Positions 1-5,316 of a stretch of DNA of 5,316 bases are shown here, in pieces. This DNA comes from Micavibrio aeruginosavorus. Lineage in GTDB: Bacteria; Pseudomonadota; Alphaproteobacteria; Micavibrionales; Micavibrionaceae. Numbering within the stretch: the stretch's first letter is position 1; every line of letters begins with the position of its first letter. The stretch spans positions 1 through 5,316 of the forward strand of contig QFNK01000147.1 of NCBI GenBank assembly GCA_003240795.1, in the 5' to 3' direction. The notes beneath the pieces are model-generated. The model saw only the letters and a list, made by a program, of their open reading frames with translations, was not told the DNA's origin and searched no databases. The position numbers were made by a program, and so were the translations under genes.

Positions 1-172
1 CGTTATTCAGGAAAACGTCAAAAAGCCGCTGGCGGAAGAGCTGCTGTTCGGTGATCTGACCGAAGGCGGCACGGTAACGGCAAAAGTCGTGGATGACAAA
101 ATCGCGTTCGACATCGACCCTCAGAAAAAATCAGGCAAAAAGGCACAGCCGGAAAAAGAAACGGTGAAGTAG
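1..172 (+). CDS. clpA: ATP-dependent Clp protease ATP-binding subunit ClpA, C-terminal fragment
   Basis: Only the last 56 codons are present; reading starts at base 2 and ends with TAG at 170-172. The fragment opens with VIQENVKKPLAEELLFGDL, which matches the small C-terminal (D2-small) subdomain signature of ClpA (VIQE-x-KKPLA-E/D-E-x-LFG). ClpB differs here, typically reading closer to 'NPLA'. The segment continues with EGGTVTAKVVDD, as is usual for this beta-rich end, and finishes in a lysine-rich tail of about 16 residues (QKKSGKKAQPEKETVK). ClpA is a cytoplasmic AAA+ unfoldase that threads substrates, including ClpS-delivered N-degron proteins, into the ClpP peptidase. The ATPase domains and the start lie outside the window, so intactness cannot be judged. 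The gene converges on the minus-strand gene at 183, with ten bases between the stop codons. Confidence 0.88.
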   Translation, partial: VIQENVKKPLAEELLFGDLTEGGTVTAKVVDDKIAFDIDPQKKSGKKAQPEKETVK

Positions 173-182
173 GAGTCGTACG

Positions 183-1001
183 TCAACGACGAATGCAACG
201 CACGCGCAAATTTGCTACTTTTGCGAACGTGCCAGAGCCGGCGCCGCTAAAATATTGGATCCAAACGTTTGGGTTTACCATTGAGGAGCTCCAATATGCT
301 GTTGATGTGTTGTATGTGCCGTTTAAAGAGCCGGCTGTTTTGTTTGTATCCATGAGAGCCAATTCATCTTTTGATGGTAGATACCAGTCATCTCTTCCAT
401 TCGCGACTGAGGTGTCGCACATAACAGCAGCGGGGAAAGGGGTTCCCGCACCGACATAAGCGATGATATTGGCGGTGTTCGTTTTTCCATCTGCTATGTT
501 GGTTGTAATAGTATGGTTTACGAACGGCGCACCATCTGAAGACCATGTTGTAGATCCCGCATCTGCAAGCGTTGTATAAAGTTTATTTGAACCTGATATG
601 CCCGTATAGACTGTACCATCCGAGCATATCTGGCCTATAGAGTCGCAGCCGGTTGGTGGCCCCGCGACGTCTTCGCCCTGAAATTTCACACCCGCACCTG
701 CTATTTTAAATACATGGCAGCTCTGATCCGTAGGGGCAGATGGATTCGGATTGTTTCCCTTTGGTGTTTCATAGGAAATTTGTGAATCCGTACATCCGCG
801 AGCTTTAAGGCGCTTTATGGCCATATTTACGGCATTTGCGTAATCCTGTGCGTCTGTGACCATGGCCTTGTCTTTTTCGCTAGTCATCAGAGCCGTGCTC
901 GTATTACTTCCACGCATGAACGCAAAGGACAGCAGGCCGAAAAGGGCCACGGCAACGAAAATCATGATAATGGCGCTTCCGCGCTGGCGGGACATGTTCA
1001 T
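183..1001 (-). CDS. Pilin-like membrane-anchored protein with C-terminal DUF1566/Lcl-like domain
   Basis: The 272-residue product begins with a short basic stretch (RQRG, residues 5-8) and one hydrophobic helix (about 9-29, SAIIMIFVAVALFGLLSFAF). This resembles the N-terminus of PilX-like minor pilins or other prepilin-like proteins. A Gly precedes the helix at the expected cleavage site, but the position corresponding to Glu5 of a classical type IV pilin is Met. An alpha-helical stalk (about 41-68) leads to a Ser/Thr/Asn-rich ectodomain with six cysteines (C70, C95, C119, C126, C195, C269). The C-terminus has DUF1566/Lcl-like features: NGRDDWYLPSKDEL (201-214), YWSSS (236-240), a Trp at 247 and a closing RVRCIRR. 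That fold is C-type-lectin-like in related families and is found in surface adhesins. I infer an exported surface or pilus-associated protein; the binding partner is unknown. Start ATG is at 1001 with a second in-frame ATG at 995, and neither has a Shine-Dalgarno sequence. GC is about 45% in sampled lines, below the neighbours. Confidence 0.72.
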   Translation of the reverse strand: MNMSRQRGSAIIMIFVAVALFGLLSFAFMRGSNTSTALMTSEKDKAMVTDAQDYANAVNMAIKRLKARGCTDSQISYETPKGNNPNPSAPTDQSCHVFKIAGAGVKFQGEDVAGPPTGCDSIGQICSDGTVYTGISGSNKLYTTLADAGSTTWSSDGAPFVNHTITTNIADGKTNTANIIAYVGAGTPFPAAVMCDTSVANGRDDWYLPSKDELALMDTNKTAGSLNGTYNTSTAYWSSSMVNPNVWIQYFSGAGSGTFAKVANLRVRCIRR

Positions 1002-1005
1002 GTGA

Positions 1006-1018
1006 GTGATTCTATCAC
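1006..1018. promoter_or_regulatory. 13-bp palindrome overlapping a putative minus-strand extended -10
   Basis: GTGAT-TCT-ATCAC is a perfect inverted repeat with 5-bp arms, lying five bases upstream of the pilin-like gene start. Read on the minus strand it contains TG-A-TAGAAT, an extended -10 element (TAGAAT at 1014-1009, five of six matches to TATAAT). The -35 position (about 1032-1037, CGAACA) matches only weakly. A start site about seven bases beyond the -10 would fall near 1002, next to the ATG, implying a very short or absent leader. The symmetry would suit a repressor or activator overlapping the promoter. Both roles are inferred from sequence pattern alone, and a repeat this short can occur by chance. 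Confidence 0.33.
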
Positions 1019-1068
1019 GGCATGTGCGCCCTGTTCGAGAGGGAATTTTTGGGGTAGATTCTTACCTT

Positions 1069-2232
1069 ATGATGCTCCGCCATAAGAAATTACGGGAATG
1101 GGCCGCACAGGGCCTTCTTACAGAATCGCAGGCCGCCGCCATTCACGACTATGAACAGGCGCGAAAAGCCGGACGTTTCGGCCGGGGTCTGACGGGTTTG
1201 GGTATTTTTGCCATTCTCGTCGGCGTTCTATCGATCATCGCTTCTAACTGGCACGCCATTCCACCGCTGGTGAAAATCGGCGGTCATGCGCTCATAAATG
1301 TCGCGGTCGGCGCGTTTGCGATCAGGGCATGGCAGACCGGAAAGGAGCTGTGGCGCGAAGGAGCGGTTCTGGCCTTCCTCGGCCTGTCCTTCACCCTCAT
1401 CGTTCTGGTGGGGCAGGTTTATCAGCTGGACGGAACTTTCGGCAATGCGCTGGCATTCTGGCTGGTCATCACCCTTCCGTTTTTCCTTCTTTTGGGCAAT
1501 GGTTATATGACTGCCGCGCCCTGGATGTTTGCCTTTCTTACGACGATCATGACGGTCATGATCGAGCGTCTGGAGCCTTTACCGCTGCATTATCAGCAGC
1601 TCTTTGCCATTGGCGTGGGTGCCCTGATGCCGCCAGCTCTGATGGCGGACGGAATGTGGGACAGGTTCCGTAAGCTGCGTCCCGCGCTGTGCGACAGCGC
1701 GGTCAGGGGAGGCGCTGCGTTGAGTATCGGCCTTGCATCATTTTCTTTGGCCTTTATGGATTCCGGCTGGCTTGACTGGAACAAACACATGCTGCAGGCC
1801 GCTCATGTCTGGGCAATCTTTGGCGCGGGTCTTGCGGGTATGGCGATCCATGCCGTGATCTGCAAATTTTATGAAGGGCGAAGCGACCTGAAATACGGTG
1901 CGGCATTTGCTTTGGCCGGATTTGGCGGATTCATGCTGCCGTTCTTGCTGGGAACACCGGACCTTGGAATTTTCTCTGCGCTTCCTTTCATCCTCTATTG
2001 GGTCTTTATCGGATGGTACGGCCAGATTACGGGACATATGCGTCTTTTGTCCTTGTCGATCGTTGTGATCGCCATCCGCATCTTCGTGATCTACGTGGAA
2101 TTGTTCGGAAGCCTGATGGACACAGGTATCGGCCTGATCAGCGGGGGAATAGTCGTCCTCGTCCTGATCGCGGCGGCACGGCGCCTGAACAAACGCCTTC
2201 AAAAGAAAGGTCAGGCTTATGGCGCGCTATAA
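1069..2232 (+). CDS. DUF2157 domain-containing polytopic membrane protein
   Basis: The 387-residue product opens with a short cytoplasmic segment, RHKKLREWAAQGLLTESQAAAI (4-25), typical of DUF2157 N-termini ('W-x-x-x-G-L-[IL]-x-x-x-Q-A'). About ten to twelve hydrophobic segments follow from residue 43 to 368. Family-like landmarks are the end of TM1 with ASNWHAIPPLVK (58-69), GQVYQLDGTF (115-124) and the last helices around GLISGGIVVLVLIAAARR (355-372). It is an inner-membrane protein of unknown biochemical role. I place the start at ATG 1069 (or the next codon, 1072). The same frame is open back to a GTG at 1006, but those 21 extra residues are not membrane-like and would put the start on the palindrome of the divergent promoter. 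No good Shine-Dalgarno precedes 1069; GGGG at 1051-1054 is distant. A weak -10-like TAGATT (1055-1060) lies just upstream. The 3' end overlaps the next gene by 14 bases. Confidence 0.85.
   Translation: MMLRHKKLREWAAQGLLTESQAAAIHDYEQARKAGRFGRGLTGLGIFAILVGVLSIIASNWHAIPPLVKIGGHALINVAVGAFAIRAWQTGKELWREGAVLAFLGLSFTLIVLVGQVYQLDGTFGNALAFWLVITLPFFLLLGNGYMTAAPWMFAFLTTIMTVMIERLEPLPLHYQQLFAIGVGALMPPALMADGMWDRFRKLRPALCDSAVRGGAALSIGLASFSLAFMDSGWLDWNKHMLQAAHVWAIFGAGLAGMAIHAVICKFYEGRSDLKYGAAFALAGFGGFMLPFLLGTPDLGIFSALPFILYWVFIGWYGQITGHMRLLSLSIVVIAIRIFVIYVELFGSLMDTGIGLISGGIVVLVLIAAARRLNKRLQKKGQAYGAL
2205..2210 (+). promoter_or_regulatory. Ribosome binding site inside the DUF2157 gene for the GDYXXLXY gene
   Basis: GAAAGG lies eight bases before the ATG at 2219 and inside the last codons of the upstream gene. 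It fixes the start of the downstream gene and points to translational coupling across the 14-base overlap. Confidence 0.6.
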
Positions 2233-2803
2233 AATATTCGCAATCTATGCGGCGCTCGCGCTGGCGGTGGCCGCTCCATTGGTTTCAGCCTATGTCGCGC
2301 ACAGGGCGCAGACATCCTACCCGCTCATCCGTGTCGATATCGAACCCTATGACCCGCGCGACCTGATGTACGGCCATTACATGCGTTTTGCGGTCAAGTG
2401 GAGCTGGGACAAGAACAAAACTGCCGCGGGCATGCAGGACGGCGAGCAATGCCTCTGCATAGGGGAGGGTAATATAAACCCGCCCGTATCGCCGACAATA
2501 TGCCCGTTGCCTGGCGAACAGGGATTTTCCTGCAGCGCGATCCTGAAAGGACATCTGACATGGTTCCCCGCGATGCAGGACGCAGAAGCCGGTTATCGTT
2601 TTACCATCCCGAATGACCGCTATTACGTCGATGAAACCATCGCCCTGCCGTTGGAGAAACTTTTCTTCGAGAAGAAAGAAGGCTTTTCCGTCGGTCTTTC
2701 CCTGCGCCCCAACGGAACGGCGGTGCTCGAAAAAATGTATGTATCAGGCATGCCGCTGGAAGATTATATCCGCGACAATAAAGAACAGTTGATTTCAAAA
2801 TAG
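2219..2803 (+). CDS. GDYXXLXY-family membrane-anchored protein
   Basis: The 194-residue product has one N-terminal hydrophobic helix (about 6-25, FAIYAALALAVAAPLVSAYV) and then an extracytoplasmic domain, so it is probably an inner-membrane-anchored periplasmic protein. The family signature follows the helix: YDPRDLMYGHYMRF (44-57) aligns with the usual '[VYE]DPRDLLRGDYVxLxY'. The Asp of GDY is His here, and the later Leu/Tyr positions are Phe and Ala or Val. The C-terminal half contains YRFTIPNDRYYVDET (126-140), corresponding to the family's 'RFYVPE' strand, and ends with GTAVLEKMYVSGMPLEDYI. Four cysteines, C78, C80, C95 and C105, cluster in the middle loop and could form disulfides or bind a metal. 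Members of this family (PF14345) are usually encoded next to DUF2157 genes, as here. The biochemical function is unknown. Overlap with the upstream gene suggests the two products are made together and may form a complex. Confidence 0.8.
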   Translation: MARYKIFAIYAALALAVAAPLVSAYVAHRAQTSYPLIRVDIEPYDPRDLMYGHYMRFAVKWSWDKNKTAAGMQDGEQCLCIGEGNINPPVSPTICPLPGEQGFSCSAILKGHLTWFPAMQDAEAGYRFTIPNDRYYVDETIALPLEKLFFEKKEGFSVGLSLRPNGTAVLEKMYVSGMPLEDYIRDNKEQLISK

Positions 2804-2810
2804 CTAGGGC

Positions 2811-2816
2811 AGGGAG
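2811..2816 (+). promoter_or_regulatory. Ribosome binding site of the SLC13 permease gene
   Basis: AGGGAG lies six bases before the ATG at 2823, within the 19-base gap after the GDYXXLXY stop codon. It is the clearest Shine-Dalgarno in the window, and there is little room for a separate promoter, which supports co-transcription with the two upstream genes. Confidence 0.65.
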
Positions 2817-2822
2817 CACCCC

Positions 2823-4592
2823 ATGACACAAGACCAGATGCTGACCTTCGGCATCATCGCCATAACGGTTGTCCTCTTCATCTGGAACAAATGGCGCTAT
2901 GACATCGTCGCGCTGGCATCCTTGTTCGCCGCCGTCGTTGTCGGCATCGTGCCTGCCTCCGAAGCGTTCTCCGGTTTTGCGGAGCCGGTCGTTGTCACTG
3001 TCGCCTGTATCCTCGTCATCAGCGCGGCGATCAGCCAGTCCGGTTTTATCGACTACGCCCTGCGTGCCATGAATGTGGTCGTCGATCATAGAAATCTTCA
3101 GGTTATATTGCTTGTTACCATGGTGATGATCTTATCGGCATTCATCAACAATGTCGGTGCCATTGCGGTTTTCCTGCCCATTGCAATCGCATTTGCAAAA
3201 AAAGTCGGGCGCAGCCCTTCGGATTTTCTCATGCCCATGGCGTTCGGATCCCTGCTCGGCGGCCTTGTCACATTGATCGGTACGCCGCCAAATCTTCTGA
3301 TTTCCGACATCCGAAAGCAATTTGTTGGAGAGCCGTACGAACTTTTTGATTTTGCCTATGTCGGGCTTGCCATCTGCGTCGCCGGTCTTGCATATCTGGC
3401 CGTGAGCTGGCGCTTCCTACCCAATCGCCGCGGACAGACCGCGCCGGAAGACCGCTTTTCGATCGAGGATTATGTCAGCGAGGTCACGGTCACCGAAGGC
3501 TCCACCATTATCGACAAAACAATCCGCGAAGTTGAAAACGCTATCGAGGGCGATCTGTCGATCATCGGCTTGCTGCGAAGCGGCTATCGTACGCTGGCGC
3601 CATCGGGTCGTCTGAAAGTGCGCGAGGGGGACGTCCTAATTGTCCGAAGCGATCCTGCCGTCCTCAAAAACCTTGTCGATTCGGGAAAGGTACAGCTTAC
3701 CGGAAGCAAGGAAACGGAAGGGCTGTCGCTTGTATCCGATGATGTCGGGACTTACGAGGCGGTGGTCATGGCGGACTCGGAACTGATCGGCATGAACGCC
3801 CGCGAAATGCAGCTCCGCAAACGCTTTGCCGTCAACCTTCTGGCCGTGCGTCAGTCCGATGTAAAACGCCAGAACCGCCTTCACAACGTCCGCTTTTCCG
3901 AAGGGGATGTCATTGTTCTGCAAGGCAGTCTCGATGCAATGTCTGAAACGCTGAAGGAGCTGGGCTGCCTGCCGCTTGCGGAAAGAAATCTTCAGCTCGG
4001 CCGTCCGAAATTCATGATGATGCCGGTGCTGATCATGGCCGGCGCGATCCTGCTCTCCGTCATGGATATCCTGCCGCTTTCCGTGTCGTTCCTCGGCGGT
4101 GTGTTGTTGATCGCCATTTTGCGGATCATGCGCCCGAATGAAATCTACGGCTCCATCGACGTCCCTGTTATCATTCTCCTCGGTGCCTTGATGCCCGTGG
4201 CGGAAGCGATGCAGACGACGGGCGGTGCGGAACTGATCGCGAAAGCCGTTTCCGATCTGACGCAGGGTCTGCCGGCTTACGGCGTGCTTTCCGTCGTCAT
4301 GATTGCGACCATGATTGTCACGCCGTTCCTGAACAACGGGGCGACCGTCCTGCTTATGGCACCAATCGCTGCGAACCTCGCAAAAAATCTGGACCTTGGC
4401 GTTGACGCCTTCCTGATGGCGGTCGCCATCGGCGCAAGCTGTGACTTCCTGACACCTGTGGGGCACCAGTCGAACACACTGGTCATGGGGCCTGGCGGAT
4501 ATAAATTCACCGACTATTGGAAACAGGGGCTGCCGTTGACAATCCTTGTCGTCCTTATAAGCGTGCCAATCCTGATATGGGCATGGCTATAG
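2823..4592 (+). CDS. SLC13-family (DASS-like) permease with two RCK_C/TrkA_C domains
   Basis: The 589-residue inner-membrane transporter has the split layout of the bacterial SLC13/ArsB-superfamily permeases with TrkA_C inserts (E. coli YfbS-like). A first membrane half (about 5-200) carries the hairpin motif SAFINN (105-110) and TLIGTPPN (150-157). A cytoplasmic middle (about 210-390) contains two RCK_C-like domains, each ending in a typical strand: GRLKVREGDVLIV (262-274) and VRFSEGDVIVLQG (356-368). The second membrane half (about 397-588) repeats the pattern with TPFLNN (500-505) and TPVGHQSNT (544-552), the SNT being the cation/substrate-site motif of the family. Both halves have their Asn-rich re-entrant hairpins, so the transporter looks complete and functional. 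Known relatives move dicarboxylates, sulfate or other anions with sodium. Substrate cannot be assigned here. RCK_C domains suggest ligand or nucleotide gating. It is the last gene of the three-gene operon, and its TAG stop directly abuts the stop of the opposing ridA-like gene. Confidence 0.9.
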   Translation: MTQDQMLTFGIIAITVVLFIWNKWRYDIVALASLFAAVVVGIVPASEAFSGFAEPVVVTVACILVISAAISQSGFIDYALRAMNVVVDHRNLQVILLVTMVMILSAFINNVGAIAVFLPIAIAFAKKVGRSPSDFLMPMAFGSLLGGLVTLIGTPPNLLISDIRKQFVGEPYELFDFAYVGLAICVAGLAYLAVSWRFLPNRRGQTAPEDRFSIEDYVSEVTVTEGSTIIDKTIREVENAIEGDLSIIGLLRSGYRTLAPSGRLKVREGDVLIVRSDPAVLKNLVDSGKVQLTGSKETEGLSLVSDDVGTYEAVVMADSELIGMNAREMQLRKRFAVNLLAVRQSDVKRQNRLHNVRFSEGDVIVLQGSLDAMSETLKELGCLPLAERNLQLGRPKFMMMPVLIMAGAILLSVMDILPLSVSFLGGVLLIAILRIMRPNEIYGSIDVPVIILLGALMPVAEAMQTTGGAELIAKAVSDLTQGLPAYGVLSVVMIATMIVTPFLNNGATVLLMAPIAANLAKNLDLGVDAFLMAVAIGASCDFLTPVGHQSNTLVMGPGGYKFTDYWKQGLPLTILVVLISVPILIWAWL

Positions 4593-5060
4593 TCAGGCCG
4601 CTATTTCAAAAATAGCGTCTATTTCAACCGCAACGCCGAGCGGCAGGGATGGTGCGCCGACGGCAAAGCGTGCATGTTTGCCGCGCTCACCCAGAACATG
4701 AACCATCAGGTCTGACGCGCCGTTGATAACGGCAGGCATCTGGTCGAAGTCAGGCGTGCAGTTTACAAACCCGCCAAGCTTGAGGCATCGCACGATCTTG
4801 CTCTCGTCACCGCCGACGGCGGCCATCGCCTGAGCCAGAATATTCAGGGCGCAGGCCTGCGCCGCTTTCCGCCCGTCTTCTATTCCCATATCTTCGCCAA
4901 GACGTCCCATATGGGCTTTGACACCGTTCAGGAAAGGGATCTGTCCGGCGATGTAAAGCGTATTACCGCTAATCGTGTAAGGGATGTAATTTGCCGCGGG
5001 GGGAGCCGCCTGCGGCAGCGTCATGTCCAATTCTTTCAGGCGGGTTTCGATATTGCCCAT
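4593..5060 (-). CDS. RidA family protein (YjgF/YER057c/UK114 superfamily)
   Basis: The 155-residue product covers a complete RidA-type domain: an N-terminal helix (IETRLKELDMTLP, 4-16), PAANYIPYTISGNTLYIAGQIP (21-42), a central helix (about 63-82) and the C-terminal strand region HARFAVGAPSLPLGVAVEIDAIFEI (129-153). R131 and E146 occupy the positions of the conserved Arg and Glu that hold the substrate carboxylate in RidA enamine/imine deaminases. The longer length and the 'KELGITLP-x-PAANY' style opening place it in the RidA subgroup annotated as L-PSP/chorismate-mutase-like rather than in classical RidA of about 128 residues. RidA itself hydrolyses reactive 2-aminoacrylate. Whether this subgroup does the same is not established, so I give no symbol. 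ATG at 5060 is supported by AAGGGA (5072-5067 on the minus strand) six bases upstream. The gene converges on the permease with zero spacing and diverges from NDUFA12. Confidence 0.88.
   Translation of the reverse strand: MGNIETRLKELDMTLPQAAPPAANYIPYTISGNTLYIAGQIPFLNGVKAHMGRLGEDMGIEDGRKAAQACALNILAQAMAAVGGDESKIVRCLKLGGFVNCTPDFDQMPAVINGASDLMVHVLGERGKHARFAVGAPSLPLGVAVEIDAIFEIAA
4599..4617. terminator. Possible hairpin at the convergent 3' ends (weak terminator candidate)
   Basis: CGCTATTT (4599-4606) and AAATAGCG (4610-4617) form a perfect 8-bp stem with a 3-base loop, beginning seven bases after the permease stop codon and inside the last codons of the ridA-like gene. In the + direction it is followed only by TCTATTTC, so the U-run of an intrinsic terminator is poor, and in the minus direction there is none. 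With only three G-C pairs the stem is weak. It could still end or stabilise the operon transcript, or it may simply reflect the codons for AIFEIA. Confidence 0.3.
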
Positions 5061-5150
5061 TTTTTGTCCCTTTCCCTTATAAAAACTTGATCTGGAGGAC
5101 TTTTTAGGCCATTTCTGATACGGCGAAAAGAAAAAAGGCGTGGTACTTCC
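5061..5150. promoter_or_regulatory. Divergent intergenic region between ridA-like and NDUFA12 genes
   Basis: These 90 AT-leaning bases must hold the promoters of both flanking genes. On the + side, TTGATC (5087-5092) could be a -35, but no convincing -10 sits at the right distance. On the minus side, TATAAG (5081-5076) matches five of six -10 bases but would start transcription inside the ridA-like ribosome binding site. No clear operator or palindrome is visible. The region is called from gene arrangement, not from motif strength. Confidence 0.4.
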
Positions 5151-5316
5151 ATGGGACTTCTAACACCTGTTATCAATCTGCTTGGCGTGATGTCGCCGAT
5201 CCACATCCACTTTGTAACACTCGTAACGGGGGCGACAAGGGTGGGGCAGGATGCGCTTGGGAACAAGTACTTCCGCGCCAAGCCCCGCAAAGGGTACAAG
5301 CATGAGCGCCGCTGGG
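5151..5316 (+). CDS. NADH:ubiquinone oxidoreductase subunit NDUFA12 family protein, N-terminal part
   Basis: The first 55 codons are present and the gene runs off the right edge. After a short N-terminal segment, residues 31-41 read VGQDALGNKYF. This matches the 'vG-x-D-x-x-G-N-x-Y-[YF]' signature of NDUFA12/B17.2, and the visible part closes with KHERRW (50-55), the family's 'RRW' element. NDUFA12 is a small supernumerary subunit on the peripheral arm of complex I, found in mitochondria and in Alphaproteobacteria such as Paracoccus, so it is the best taxonomic marker here. Bacterial members are roughly 100-130 residues, so about half is missing. I chose ATG 5151; the nearest Shine-Dalgarno-like stretch is AAAAGG (5133-5138), 12 bases away, which is rather far. 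An internal ATG at codon 14 has no better site. The gene diverges from the ridA-like gene. Confidence 0.85.
   Translation, partial: MGLLTPVINLLGVMSPIHIHFVTLVTGATRVGQDALGNKYFRAKPRKGYKHERRW

Noticed and set aside
175..190. Inverted repeat GTCGT...ACGAC between the clpA stop and the pilin-like gene end, as a terminator
   Set aside because: The stem is only 5 bp with a 6-base loop, and no T-run follows on either strand.
183..420. Diversity-generating retroelement target region in the DUF1566-like C-terminus
   Set aside because: Lectin-fold C-termini ending in RC-x-R can be such targets, but no reverse transcriptase, template repeat or near-duplicate of this segment is present in the window.
1006..1068. 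N-terminal extension of the DUF2157 protein from a GTG at 1006
   Set aside because: The 21 extra residues do not resemble family N-termini, lack a ribosome binding site and overlap the divergent promoter region.
1738..2202. Minus-strand open frame antisense to the DUF2157 gene, and a similar one at 2601-3089
   Set aside because: Both lie opposite confidently called membrane-protein genes and show the charged, low-hydrophobicity composition expected of antisense translation.
3636..4466. Long minus-strand open frame antisense to the permease
   Set aside because: It is a shadow of a well-supported transporter gene. The product is extremely rich in His, Gln, Arg and Asp, with no recognisable domain.
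4601..4627. Direct repeat CTATTTCAA at 4601-4609 and 4619-4627
   Set aside because: It encodes the repeated Glu-Ile of VEIDAIFEI in the RidA fold, so it is explained by protein sequence.
5076..5081. TATAAG as the -10 of the ridA-like promoter
   Set aside because: Transcription would begin inside the gene's own ribosome binding site, and no -35 is present at the right spacing.
5094..5099. Strong Shine-Dalgarno-like GGAGGA in the divergent gap, suggesting an unlisted small gene
   Set aside because: No ATG or GTG follows at usable distance. The only in-frame CTG (5115) for the NDUFA12 gene is too far away.

Overview
The window looks like ordinary, densely packed chromosome from an alphaproteobacterium. 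The strongest clue is the truncated gene at the right edge. It encodes an NDUFA12-type (B17.2) accessory subunit of respiratory complex I, a family shared by Alphaproteobacteria and mitochondria. A ClpA C-terminus at the left edge and GC-rich genes of about 55-60% (hand counts) fit this. I cannot assign an order or genus.

Layout, left to right. (1) Positions 1-172 hold the end of a ClpA-type AAA+ chaperone gene on the + strand. (2) Ten bases later, tail-to-tail, comes a minus-strand gene (183-1001) for a one-helix, pilin-like anchored protein. It has a Cys-rich ectodomain and a C-terminal DUF1566/Lcl-like module, and it is clearly poorer in GC than its neighbours. (3) A 67-base divergent gap (1002-1068) carries a 13-bp palindrome with a promoter-like minus-strand -10 inside it. 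(4) A tightly packed + strand operon follows: a DUF2157 polytopic membrane protein (1069-2232), a GDYXXLXY-family membrane-anchored protein (2219-2803, overlapping by 14 bases) and an SLC13-type permease with two RCK_C/TrkA_C domains (2823-4592). (5) A minus-strand RidA-family gene (4593-5060) abuts the permease stop codon with no base between them. (6) A 90-base divergent gap separates ridA-like from the NDUFA12 gene (5151 to the right edge).

How the genes may work together: DUF2157 and GDYXXLXY genes are a recognised neighbour pair of unknown function, and translational overlap here indicates coupled expression. The SLC13 permease lies 19 bases downstream with its own good ribosome binding site, so it is probably co-transcribed. 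Its substrate, and any functional link to the pair, cannot be read from the sequence. ClpA, RidA and NDUFA12 are housekeeping genes.

I found no RNA genes, CRISPR array, insertion sequence, integrase or phage genes. No gene-free stretch exceeds 90 bases. I do not see a clear new biological system. The points most worth a second look are the low-GC pilin-like/DUF1566 protein with its promoter palindrome, the DUF2157-GDYXXLXY-SLC13 arrangement with its degenerate signature motif and four-Cys segment, and the zero-gap convergent stop codons.
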